Shown here piece after piece: positions 7,119-13,398 of a stretch of DNA of 13,398 nucleotides (position 1 is its first letter; each line of letters begins with the position of its first letter). Made by a program: the position numbers and the translations under genes. The DNA is from Ruminococcus sp. GTDB taxonomy: Bacteria > Bacillota > Clostridia > Oscillospirales > Ruminococcaceae. The notes under the pieces are model-generated. The model was not told the origin of the DNA. It ran no database searches and saw nothing but the letters and a program-made list of their open reading frames with translations. The stretch lies in assembly GCA_003488415.1 (NCBI GenBank), contig DNLQ01000050.1, forward strand, positions 1 to 13,398. Direction: 5' to 3'.

Positions 7119-7364
7119 TCAGTCACCAACCTTCTGAACGATGAGCTGATAAGTTCCGTCGCCGTTTTCAGTGAGACTGAGTACCTTGTGTCCCTCTTCC
7201 TTGATGCTTCTCGGAACATTCTGTACAGGCTCTCCGTCATTGAGTCTGATAGAAAGTATGTCACCGTCATCAAGCTCCTCAAGAGCTACCTTTGCCTTTA
7301 CAAAGGTCACGGGGCACACAACATCTGTAATGTCAATACTGTCTGTAATATTGAAATCTGCCAT
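7119..7364 (-). CDS. tusA: TusA/SirA-family sulfurtransferase
   Basis: An 81-residue small protein of the TusA-like fold. The persulfide-carrying cysteine is Cys17 in DVVCPVTFVKAKVALEEL. Classical TusA has CPxP; here the motif is CPVTFVK, a variant I associate with TusA-like proteins in sulfur-assimilation clusters rather than with tRNA thiolation. The family accepts sulfur from a cysteine desulfurase and passes it on. The ATG is preceded by AAGGAGGA, 12 bases after the metY stop, and the stop is one base from the thioredoxin start. In this operon it could relay sulfur from the encapsulated cysteine desulfurase to the HcyS/HcyF carrier system, which is an inference from gene order. Confidence 0.85.
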   Translation of the reverse strand: MADFNITDSIDITDVVCPVTFVKAKVALEELDDGDILSIRLNDGEPVQNVPRSIKEEGHKVLSLTENGDGTYQLIVQKVGD

Positions 7365-7376
7365 ATTTATCCTCCT

Positions 7377-8603
7377 TCACAGGCTCTCTGCTGCCTGTCT
7401 GAAATCTTCGGTTATGTCGCTGATATCCTCTATACCAACGCTTATCCTTATCGTATCCTCGAATACACCTGCACTTATTTTCTGCTGCTCTGTACTGTGA
7501 GTGTATATCGTGCTTGCAGGGTGGATCACAAGAGTTTTCACATCTCCGATATTTGTTGCTATCAGAGCAGTTCTCAGAGAGTTTATAAGCCTGAAAGCTC
7601 TCTCCTTGCTGCCTGCACGTATAGTCAGTATAGTGCCGCCCTTTCCGCCGAAATACTTCTGAGCAATATCATAGTACGGCGATGAAGGCAATGCAGGATA
7701 ATTCACATCAATGCCGTCAACGGTCTCAAGGAACTGTGCAAGCCTCAGAGCATTGTCACAGCTTCGCTCCATTCTCAATCCGAGAGTATCAAGCCCGACT
7801 AAATTCATATAGGCATTGAACGGTGAAAGACAGCCTCCCGTATTTCGCCATACATCATTTCTTAGCCTGGACAGAAGGGCAAATTTTCCGAATCTTGAAC
7901 ACTCCTTGAAAACGGGATATCTCTCTTTATCCCAATTGAAAGAACCGCCGTCAACTATGATGCCGCTTATGGAATTTCCGCCGCCGTTTATGTACTTCGA
8001 CGATGAATGTATCACAACATCCGCACCGTGCTTCAAGGGCTGGATAAGGTATGGAGTTGCTGTGGTGCTGTCGGCTATCAAAGGGATACGGAACTCTCTG
8101 CAAACCTGTGAAATACTTTCCAGATCAGCGATATTCAGCTTAGGATTTCCGATAAGCTCGGTGAATACCGCTTTTGTCTGCGGATTGATATTTTCTCTCA
8201 CCGAATCTGCTGTAACTGTTTCTACAAAGCGAACCGTGATACCAAAAGCATTGAGGTCATACAAAAGATCAAGAGTACCTCCGAAAAGTCCTGCCCCGGC
8301 TATAACTTCATCACCTGACTGCAATATGCTCAGAAAAAGCGACGTTATCGCCGACATTCCCGACGAGCAGGCAACAGCACCTATACCGCCCTCCAGAGAA
8401 GCTATCCGCTTCTCAAAAGCATCAACAGTTGGATTGCCGACTCTTGAATAAGAGAACCCCGGTGTTTTGTTATTGAATACCTTTTCAAGCTGCTCAGCCG
8501 TTTCATAGGCAAAAGCACTTACCTGATAAATCGGTGTCTGGGTTGCACCGTGATACTCTTTTGAAGGCTTTACAGTGTGCAGCAAAGATGTATTGAATTT
8601 CAT
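7377..8603 (-). CDS. metY: O-acetylhomoserine sulfhydrylase (homocysteine synthase)
   Basis: PLP enzyme of the Cys/Met metabolism family, 408 residues. It makes homocysteine from O-acetylhomoserine and a sulfur donor. Visible signatures are YSRVGNPT (52-59), the PLP-contacting Asp in IADST (176-180), and the Schiff-base lysine Lys203 in HSSSKYINGGGNS. I start at the ATG at 8603, which is preceded by GAGGTGAT at proper spacing; a GTG nine bases upstream (8612) falls within that Shine-Dalgarno sequence. The sulfur donor is likely to be thiocarboxylated HcyS, since the carrier, E1 and JAMM genes follow in the same operon exactly as in the Wolinella homocysteine pathway. Cystathionine gamma-synthase or a lyase are related alternatives, but the sequence and context favour MetY. 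The gene lies just downstream of a strong intercistronic hairpin. Confidence 0.93.
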   Translation of the reverse strand: MKFNTSLLHTVKPSKEYHGATQTPIYQVSAFAYETAEQLEKVFNNKTPGFSYSRVGNPTVDAFEKRIASLEGGIGAVACSSGMSAITSLFLSILQSGDEVIAGAGLFGGTLDLLYDLNAFGITVRFVETVTADSVRENINPQTKAVFTELIGNPKLNIADLESISQVCREFRIPLIADSTTATPYLIQPLKHGADVVIHSSSKYINGGGNSISGIIVDGGSFNWDKERYPVFKECSRFGKFALLSRLRNDVWRNTGGCLSPFNAYMNLVGLDTLGLRMERSCDNALRLAQFLETVDGIDVNYPALPSSPYYDIAQKYFGGKGGTILTIRAGSKERAFRLINSLRTALIATNIGDVKTLVIHPASTIYTHSTEQQKISAGVFEDTIRISVGIEDISDITEDFRQAAESL

Positions 8604-8624
8604 TTGTATCACCTCACTGTTTTA

Positions 8625-8661
8625 TTATATATAGGACGGCACTCTGCCGTCCTATATATAA
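8625..8661 (-). terminator. Perfect 16-bp hairpin between cysteine desulfurase and metY
   Basis: TTATATATAGGACGGC (8625-8640) pairs perfectly with GCCGTCCTATATATAA (8646-8661) around an ACTCT loop. It lies nine bases after the desulfurase stop and before the metY ribosome binding site. On the minus strand no clean U tract follows (the AT-rich ATAAAACAG), while an A tract precedes it. It could be a leaky terminator or a stem that protects the 3' end of the encapsulin-desulfurase message. The structure is certain; its function is not. Confidence 0.7.
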
Positions 8662-8669
8662 CTGATTTT

Positions 8670-10376
8670 TTATGCAAGGGTACGTATTCCCTGAACAAGC
8701 CTGTCAATATCCTCAAATGAATTGTACAGCGCAAGTGTAGGTCTGACGGTTCCCTCAAGTCCGAAATGACGAAGTATGGGCTGAGCGCAGTGGTGGCCTG
8801 TGCGGACGGCTATGCCCAGCTCGTTGAGACGCTGACCAACTGCCTCGTTGTCCACATTGTCCAGCACGAAGGAGAGCACGCTTGCTTTGTTGGTCGCCGT
8901 ACCGATAAGGTGGAGACCGTTTATCTTCTGCATTTCCTTCATTGCATATACAAGCAGCTCATGCTCGTGACGGTTGACCTCTGACATACCTATGGAATTA
9001 AGATATTCCAGTGCTGCACCAAGACCTATTGCATCGGCGATACTGCCCGTGCCTGCTTCAAATTTATTCGGCGCAGGATTATATATAGTACGTTCAAAAG
9101 TAACGTCCTTTATCATGTTTCCGCCGCCGTGATACGGTCTTGCAGCTTCAAGCACGTCAGACTTTCCGTATACCGCACCGATACCCGTAGGAGCGAATAT
9201 CTTGTGTCCTGAGAATACGAAGAAATCCGTATCCAGTGCCGATACATTAACGGGGATATGTGCTATTGACTGTGCGCCGTCAATGAGTATGCGCACACCG
9301 TGAGCGTGAGCGATAGCCACAAGCTCCTCAATAGGAGTGACAGTTCCGAGAGCATTTGAAACATGAGTTGCTGAGACGAATTTAGTCCTCTTCGTAAACA
9401 GCTTTTCATACTCCGATATTATCAGCTGTCCTGTTTTATCAACAGGCACGACCTTGATAACAGCGCCTGTTTCCTCGCAGATGAGCTGCCACGGAACGAT
9501 ATTTGCATGGTGCTCAAGCATAGTGAGGATGATCTCGTCGCCCGGCTGCAAAAGTGGCTTTACATAGGCGTTTGCCACAAGATTTATAGCCTCTGTTGTA
9601 CCTCTGACGAATACGATATTATCCTTTGACGGAGCGCCGATAAAATCAGCAGTGATCTGTCTTGCATTCTCGTATGCATCGGTAGAACGTGCAGCCAGCT
9701 CGTGAGCGCCTCTGTGGACGTTGGAATTTTCGTGGGTATAATAATAGCTGAGTCTGTCGATGACCTGCTGGGGGCGCTGTGTAGTAGCGCCGTTATCCAG
9801 CCATACAAGGTCATGACCGTTTATCTTCTCGCTGAGTATGGGGAAATCGTTCCTTATCTGAGCGAGAGTTTTAGTACCAACTATGATACTGCTGTCAGAA
9901 TTCGCCTGGTGAGCTTCACGGGTAGGTACAGTACTTTTCAGAGCACGATCATCAGCCTGTACCTGTGAGAGAACAACAGGTGAATAGCCGTTTGATACAG
10001 GCTGTTCCTGCGGAGCTGTATATGCGTCTCCGAAGGTGTACTGCTGTGCTATTCCCTCATACTCCGAAAAAGCACCGTACTGTGATGCTGCCTGCTCGTA
10101 CTCCGATATACCGCCGCCATACTCATTGGCTATCTGTTCATACCCGGATATACCTGCATATCCTCCTGCCGACTGTTCTGCGGACGACAGATAATTTGTA
10201 CCGCCTGCATAGCTCCGGGACTTTGCATACGCATCGTTTATAACGGAAGTATCGCCGCTCGTGACAAGTGACTCAATACCGTTTGCGCAGCGCTGAGGAT
10301 CAAAATCGGGAAACAGGGAATTGGCAAGGTTTTCAAGCTCAGACTCAGAAGGTATACCGTAATTAGTCGTAGTCAT
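8670..10376 (-). CDS. Cysteine desulfurase (SufS-like) with N-terminal encapsulin-targeting extension
   Basis: Class V PLP enzyme that takes sulfur from cysteine as a persulfide, giving alanine. From the ATG at 10376 (568 residues), the catalytic part spans about 170-568 with EHHANIVPW (288-296), DGAQS (366-370), the PLP lysine Lys392 in FSGHKIFAP and the persulfide cysteine Cys530 in RTGHHCAQP. The first 170 residues are low-complexity, rich in Tyr, Ser, Gly and Gln, and absent from ordinary SufS (about 405 residues). They contain tandem 13-14-residue repeats and a short helical motif, ENLANSLFPDFDP (15-27). In SrpI-type nanocompartments the desulfurase is loaded into the shell through such a disordered N-terminal region, and the shell gene is directly upstream here. 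The shell stop overlaps this gene by 14 nt. A GTG at 10385 is an alternative start; the ATG is favoured by the upstream AGGTAGGTG. Confidence 0.93.
   Translation of the reverse strand: MTTTNYGIPSESELENLANSLFPDFDPQRCANGIESLVTSGDTSVINDAYAKSRSYAGGTNYLSSAEQSAGGYAGISGYEQIANEYGGGISEYEQAASQYGAFSEYEGIAQQYTFGDAYTAPQEQPVSNGYSPVVLSQVQADDRALKSTVPTREAHQANSDSSIIVGTKTLAQIRNDFPILSEKINGHDLVWLDNGATTQRPQQVIDRLSYYYTHENSNVHRGAHELAARSTDAYENARQITADFIGAPSKDNIVFVRGTTEAINLVANAYVKPLLQPGDEIILTMLEHHANIVPWQLICEETGAVIKVVPVDKTGQLIISEYEKLFTKRTKFVSATHVSNALGTVTPIEELVAIAHAHGVRILIDGAQSIAHIPVNVSALDTDFFVFSGHKIFAPTGIGAVYGKSDVLEAARPYHGGGNMIKDVTFERTIYNPAPNKFEAGTGSIADAIGLGAALEYLNSIGMSEVNRHEHELLVYAMKEMQKINGLHLIGTATNKASVLSFVLDNVDNEAVGQRLNELGIAVRTGHHCAQPILRHFGLEGTVRPTLALYNSFEDIDRLVQGIRTLA
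10029..10187 (-). repeat. Tandem 13-14-residue repeats in the cargo extension
   Basis: Numbered from the ATG at 10376, residues 77-116 hold three clear copies: SGYEQIANEYGGGI, SEYEQAASQYGAF and SEYEGIAQQYTFG. A degenerate fourth copy, SSAEQSAGGYAGI (64-76), precedes them with the same spacing of Ser, Glu-Gln, Ala and Tyr. The repeated pattern is S-x-Y-E-Q-x-A-x-x-Y. It lies in the desulfurase extension expected to bind the encapsulin shell. Confidence 0.75.
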
Positions 10377-11316
10377 AGTATTCACCTACCTCGACATCCT
10401 CAAGAACTGCGATAGCATCGTCTGAGAGAATAGCTGCCGAGCAGTAGAGTGAAAGGAGATAAGAAGCGACTCCCTTATCATCTATACCTCTGAAACGAAC
10501 GGAAAGACCTCTTGACTGTTCGTTCTTCAGGTTGCGCTGGAAAAGACCGATAACGCCTCTCTTTGCCTCGCCTGTGCGGACAAGGAGAATGTTAGTCTTA
10601 CCGCTCTTGCTCTTAGGATTTTTAAGTCCGTCCACAAGGAGCTTATCTGTAGGGATGATGGGGATTCCGCGCCAGACAATGAATGTTCCGCCTGCAATGT
10701 TTGTTGTAACGGGCGGTACGCCTCTCTTTGTACATTCTCTCTCGAATGCAGCGATAGCTCTCGGGTGTGCAAGGAAGAAGGAAGGCTCCTTCCATACCTT
10801 TGTGATGAGCTCGTCCAGATCATCGGGAGTAGGTGCGCCGTTTCTTGTCTGGATGCGCTGTGAATCCGCAACATTTTTCAGCAGACCGTAGTCATCATTG
10901 TTGATGAGCTGGCTCTCCTGACGCTCACGAAGGCTTTCGATAGCCAGGTCGAGCTGTTCCTTTACCTGATCGTAGGGTGAGCTGTAAACGTCTGCAACTG
11001 CTGTGTTTACGTTGATGATTGTTGAGATGGAAGCGAGCTGATACTCTCTCGGCTCTTCCTCATACTCAACATATCCCTGAGGAACGATATCCGACTTTTT
11101 CTCAACACTGCAAAGGACATCGAGAGGAGTCTCTCCTTCCTTTACCTTGTTTACTCTGTAGATACCTGAATCAAGTCCCTTGAATTCAAGTACCTTTGTG
11201 ATCCACTTGGGAGTAAGAGCACCGTACTGAGGTCTTGTTTTGTTTACGTCAGCAAGGTTATATGCTGCCTTTTTGCCGAGTGCTATGATCTTGTCATTGT
11301 TAGCTTCTTTAGCCAT
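10363..11316 (-). CDS. srpI: Family 2A encapsulin shell protein (SrpI-type nanocompartment)
   Basis: HK97-fold shell protein of the SrpI / major membrane protein I group, expected to self-assemble into an icosahedral protein compartment. The 317-residue length and lack of any cyclic-nucleotide-binding insert place it in family 2A rather than 2B. Family-like stretches are YGALTPKW near the N terminus, NNDDYGLL, the strongly conserved FFLAHPRAIAAFERECTKRG, IAGGTFIVWRGIPIIPTDK, then TNILLVRTGEAKRGVIGLFQ and late LSLYCSAAILSDDAIAVL. I start at the ATG at 11316 because GGAGG lies eight bases upstream (11325-11329); an in-frame ATG at 11331 overlaps that site. The next gene, a cysteine desulfurase with a long disordered N terminus, overlaps its end and is the known cargo class. 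Previously studied members lie in sulfur-starvation-responsive loci of cyanobacteria and others. Shell assembly and sulfur storage here are inferred from homology and context. Confidence 0.93.
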   Translation of the reverse strand: MAKEANNDKIIALGKKAAYNLADVNKTRPQYGALTPKWITKVLEFKGLDSGIYRVNKVKEGETPLDVLCSVEKKSDIVPQGYVEYEEEPREYQLASISTIINVNTAVADVYSSPYDQVKEQLDLAIESLRERQESQLINNDDYGLLKNVADSQRIQTRNGAPTPDDLDELITKVWKEPSFFLAHPRAIAAFERECTKRGVPPVTTNIAGGTFIVWRGIPIIPTDKLLVDGLKNPKSKSGKTNILLVRTGEAKRGVIGLFQRNLKNEQSRGLSVRFRGIDDKGVASYLLSLYCSAAILSDDAIAVLEDVEVGEYYDYD

Positions 11317-11463
11317 TGTTTTTTCCTCCATAGAAAATTTTTTCTGCGGTAATAAACCGTAAGAATATAGAAGAAGAATTGCAGCTTACAGAGTATGATC
11401 GTATAATTAGGTATGGCAGAAGTTTATCCGACCAGCCGTAAACATATTATTCTTTATCTAAAC
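11317..11463 (-). other. Leader region upstream of the encapsulin gene
   Basis: This is the largest gap in the minus-strand operon, about 147 bases between the E1-rhodanese fusion stop and the encapsulin ATG. No U-tract terminator is seen after the fusion gene. It holds an AT-rich palindrome AGAAAATTTTTTCT (11332-11345) just before the ribosome binding site, a short inverted repeat CGGTAATAAACCG (11347-11359), and a 7-bp inverted repeat AAGTTTA/TAAACTT (11420-11426 and 11459-11465). A TATATT (minus strand, 11374-11379) could be a -10 box, but I see no matching -35. Its size and position suggest an internal promoter or operator for the encapsulin genes. No known riboswitch is recognised. Confidence 0.4.
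11325..11329 (-). promoter_or_regulatory. Ribosome binding site that fixes the encapsulin start
   Basis: GGAGG on the minus strand, eight bases before the ATG at 11316. It lies inside the longer reading frame that would begin at 11331, which argues for the shorter protein starting MAKEANND. Confidence 0.8.
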
Positions 11464-12921
11464 TTAGTATATCGGGAAAGTGCTGTCAACTTCCTTTGCC
11501 CACGCATTTGTGCCGCCCTTCAGGTTGTAAAGAGGACCTGTAAAACCGGCTTCACGCAAAGTATTGACTGCAAGTATGCTGCGCTTGCCCTCTTTGCATA
11601 CGAATACCGTGTCTATACTGCTGTCAAGCTCCTTCTGTCTTCTTTCAAGCTGTCCGATCGGAATGACCTTTGCATCAAGAAACTTTGCGATAGCCCTTTC
11701 GTGCGGCTCACGCACATCTATTATATTGATGTTTTCGCCATTATCGATACGCTTTTTCAGTTCCTTCGGCTCAATACCCTCGACCTCTGCTTCCTCCTCA
11801 CGCTGCTGGGTGATACCGCAGAAGTCCTCGTAATCAAAGTCCTCTATTTCAGTTATAGTCTTGTTAGCTCCGCAAAGAGGACAGCTTTCATTCTTATGTA
11901 TTTTAAGCTCTCTCCACTTGAGATTCCACGCATCAAAGCTCACAACTCTGCCGATCAGATTCTTACCGCCGCCGACTATTAGTTTTATTACCTCGTTAGC
12001 CTGTAAAGTACCTATCACGCCCGGAAGGACTCCGACAACACCGCCCATCGCACAGGACGGAACAAGTCCTGCGGGAGGAGGTGCGGGATACATACATCTG
12101 AAACACGGGCCGTGCTTGGCATAGTAGACAGCTACCTGTCCTTCAAACTGGTACATAGCACCGAACACATCGGGCTTATCCAGCAGAGCGCATGCATCAT
12201 TGACAAGATAACGTGTGGGATAGTTGTCGGAAGCGTCGGCAACAACATCATACTCGGATATGATCTCCTCAGCATTTTCCGATGTAAGGCGATAGTTGTA
12301 AGTCTCAACCTTTACATTGGGATTGATCTGGCGTATGCTGTCCTTTGCAGAGGCGACCTTAGGTCTGCCTATATCTCGGGTACCGTGCATTACCTGACGC
12401 TGCAGATTTGATTCCTCGACCTCATCGTCATCGATTATGCCGATAGTCCCAACGCCTGCTGCTGCAAGATACTGAGCAAGAGGAGTTCCGAGTCCGCCTG
12501 CACCAACTATGAGGACCTTTGCTGCTTTAAGTCTTTTTTGTCCCTTTACGCCTATCTCCTGCAAAAGAAGATGCCGGCTGTACCGATTGATCTCGTCATT
12601 GGTGAGCTTTTCGCCTTTTCGGTCACCGAGAACACTTGGTACTCCCGAGCCTCCTGCAATAGCAGGGATAAGTATGACCTCATCGCCGTCATTCAGCGCT
12701 GTGTCAAAACCGTTAAGATCACGGATATTTTCATCATTTACAAATACATTGATGAATGCCCTGAGCTGACCGCTTTCATCGAAAAGAGCCTTTTTAGTTT
12801 CAGGATATTCCTCTGAAAGAAGTCTGAGGACCTCTCCCACACTATTACCTTCAAGCTCGACCTCAGACCTTTGCTCTGTGAACAGCCTGAGAGTTGTCGG
12901 TATCACTACTGTTACTGCCAT
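11464..12921 (-). CDS. CysO/MoaD-like carrier - MoeB/ThiF E1 - rhodanese triple fusion
   Basis: A 485-residue fusion. Residues 1-91 are a beta-grasp sulfur carrier closely resembling mycobacterial CysO (INVFVNDENIRDLNG, then DGDEVILIPAIAGG) with the functional Gly90-Gly91 inside the chain. Residues 105-365 are an E1-like adenylyltransferase with GAGGLG (140-145), SNLQRQ (171-176), ASDN (230-233), Cys290 in PSCAMGG and a zinc site from CFRC (273-276) and CPLC (347-350). Residues 380-485 are a rhodanese domain with IDVREPHE (401-408) and the active loop CKEGKRS (Cys442). The E1-rhodanese part resembles MoeZ, which loads sulfur on CysO in Mycobacterium. Because a thiocarboxylate needs a free C-terminal glycine, the carrier must be cut off after GG91, perhaps by the JAMM peptidase downstream. 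The start overlaps the stop of the cysteine synthase gene (TAATG), and AAAGGAG precedes it. The domains are firm; the cleavage is inferred. Confidence 0.93.
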   Translation of the reverse strand: MAVTVVIPTTLRLFTEQRSEVELEGNSVGEVLRLLSEEYPETKKALFDESGQLRAFINVFVNDENIRDLNGFDTALNDGDEVILIPAIAGGSGVPSVLGDRKGEKLTNDEINRYSRHLLLQEIGVKGQKRLKAAKVLIVGAGGLGTPLAQYLAAAGVGTIGIIDDDEVEESNLQRQVMHGTRDIGRPKVASAKDSIRQINPNVKVETYNYRLTSENAEEIISEYDVVADASDNYPTRYLVNDACALLDKPDVFGAMYQFEGQVAVYYAKHGPCFRCMYPAPPPAGLVPSCAMGGVVGVLPGVIGTLQANEVIKLIVGGGKNLIGRVVSFDAWNLKWRELKIHKNESCPLCGANKTITEIEDFDYEDFCGITQQREEEAEVEGIEPKELKKRIDNGENINIIDVREPHERAIAKFLDAKVIPIGQLERRQKELDSSIDTVFVCKEGKRSILAVNTLREAGFTGPLYNLKGGTNAWAKEVDSTFPIY

Positions 12922-13397
12922 TATCGTTCTCCTTTTTGAAAGTTCCAGACATTTCCTGATAAGTACCGGTCGCCTGCATCACACAGTATCGTCATAATAA
13001 CCGAGTTAGGCGGTGCTGTTTCAGCTATTTTCAGCGCAGCAGCTGCATTGGCACCCGAGCTTATCCCCACAAGCAGACCTTCCTCCCGTGCCAGCCGCTT
13101 GGTATGATAGTAGGCTTCCTCAGTGGTGATCTCGATCCTTTCATCTTCATAAGACGAGTCATAGAAGCCCTCCGCTGTAATTGCAGAATAATGCTTTATA
13201 CCCTCTATGCCATGAAACGGGGAGTCAGGTGTCACAGCAACAGTCTTTATAGCCGAATTGTACTCCTTCAGCCTTTTTGCGCATCCCATAAATGTACCGC
13301 CAGTACCTATTCCCGATACAAAGTGTGTTATCTCACCGGACGTCTGACTTATGATCTCAGGCGCAGTATCAAAATAATGTGCTTTCCAGTTTTCGGG
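12921..13397 (-). CDS. cysK: Cysteine synthase, C-terminal part (runs off the window)
   Basis: The last 158 complete codons of a PLP-dependent beta-substituting enzyme. The frame stays open to the window edge; before the internal ATG at 13289 it codes PENWKAHYFDTAPEI and HFVSGIGTGGTF, the phosphate-binding GTGGT loop typical of cysteine synthases, so 13289 is not the start. The end shows LVGISSGANAAAALKIAE and the PLP-ring serine region ILCDAGDRYLS. The N-terminal half, with the PLP lysine, is outside the window. CysK uses sulfide with O-acetylserine, while CysM types use thiocarboxylated CysO. The 1-base overlap with a CysO-E1-rhodanese fusion argues for the carrier-dependent reaction, though the visible sequence alone cannot settle it. 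No serine acetyltransferase gene is seen. Confidence 0.93.
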   Translation of the reverse strand, partial: PENWKAHYFDTAPEIISQTSGEITHFVSGIGTGGTFMGCAKRLKEYNSAIKTVAVTPDSPFHGIEGIKHYSAITAEGFYDSSYEDERIEITTEEAYYHTKRLAREEGLLVGISSGANAAAALKIAETAPPNSVIMTILCDAGDRYLSGNVWNFQKGER

Positions 13398-13398
13398 A

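Noticed and set aside
7118..7282. N-terminal extension of the thioredoxin to 7282
   Set aside because: It overlaps tusA out of frame, and the thioredoxin fold starts at the ATG at 7117, just after the tusA stop with a ribosome binding site.
7816..8451. 211-codon + strand open frame opposite metY
   Set aside because: Shadow of a clearly conserved PLP enzyme; low-complexity Pro/Ser-rich translation and no ribosome binding site seen.
8625..8661. SAM or T-box riboswitch upstream of metY
   Set aside because: Only one simple perfect hairpin is present in a 66-base spacer; no room or conserved core for a known methionine-sensing riboswitch.
10029..10187. Repeats in the desulfurase gene as a CRISPR-like or mobile element repeat
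   Set aside because: The repeat is seen at the protein level, is in frame and diverged at the DNA level, and has no spacers or cas genes.
10363..11316. Family 2B encapsulin or phage HK97 capsid protein
   Set aside because: No cyclic-nucleotide-binding insert is present, and there are no portal, protease or tail genes nearby; the desulfurase cargo fits family 2A.

Overview
The window looks like chromosomal DNA from an anaerobic Firmicute, probably a Clostridia member of the Ruminococcus/Oscillospiraceae type. This rests on strong AGGAGG-type ribosome binding sites, very tightly packed overlapping genes, U-tract terminators and the gene families present. The genus is inferred, not shown.

Left part, + strand (1-3660). 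A 5'-truncated gene encodes a Hanks-type Ser/Thr protein kinase domain followed by a long unrecognised C-terminal region. Eleven nucleotides downstream is a 474-residue polytopic membrane protein of unknown family. A hairpin near 3621-3650 ends this unit. It converges on a minus-strand block that fills the rest of the window.

Right part, - strand (13397 down to 3711). This is one long sulfur-assimilation locus, read from high to low coordinates. It starts with the C-terminal part of a cysteine synthase, then a three-part fusion (CysO/MoaD-like carrier, MoeB/ThiF-like E1 and rhodanese). After a gap of about 150 nt come a family 2A (SrpI-type) encapsulin shell protein and a SufS-like cysteine desulfurase with a repetitive low-complexity N-terminal extension, the expected cargo. 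A perfect 16-bp hairpin follows, then MetY (O-acetylhomoserine sulfhydrylase), a TusA-like protein, a thioredoxin with a CIPC active site, an HcyS-like sulfur carrier ending in GGGQ, an HcyF-like E1, an HcyD/Mec-like JAMM peptidase and a thioredoxin reductase. An intrinsic terminator follows trxB. A separate B3/B4-domain gene with its own terminator ends the block.

How it may work together (inference from known families). Two protein-thiocarboxylate routes sit side by side. One is CysO-like with cysteine synthase, making cysteine; the other is HcyS with MetY, making homocysteine, as described for Wolinella succinogenes. They appear to share one JAMM peptidase that could mature the carriers and release the product amino acid. 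Between them lies an encapsulin with a cysteine desulfurase, a pair known in other bacteria as a sulfur-handling nanocompartment. TusA, rhodanese, thioredoxin and thioredoxin reductase could move and reduce persulfide sulfur between these parts. The locus therefore suggests a compartmentalised sulfur store wired to carrier-protein-based cysteine and methionine synthesis.
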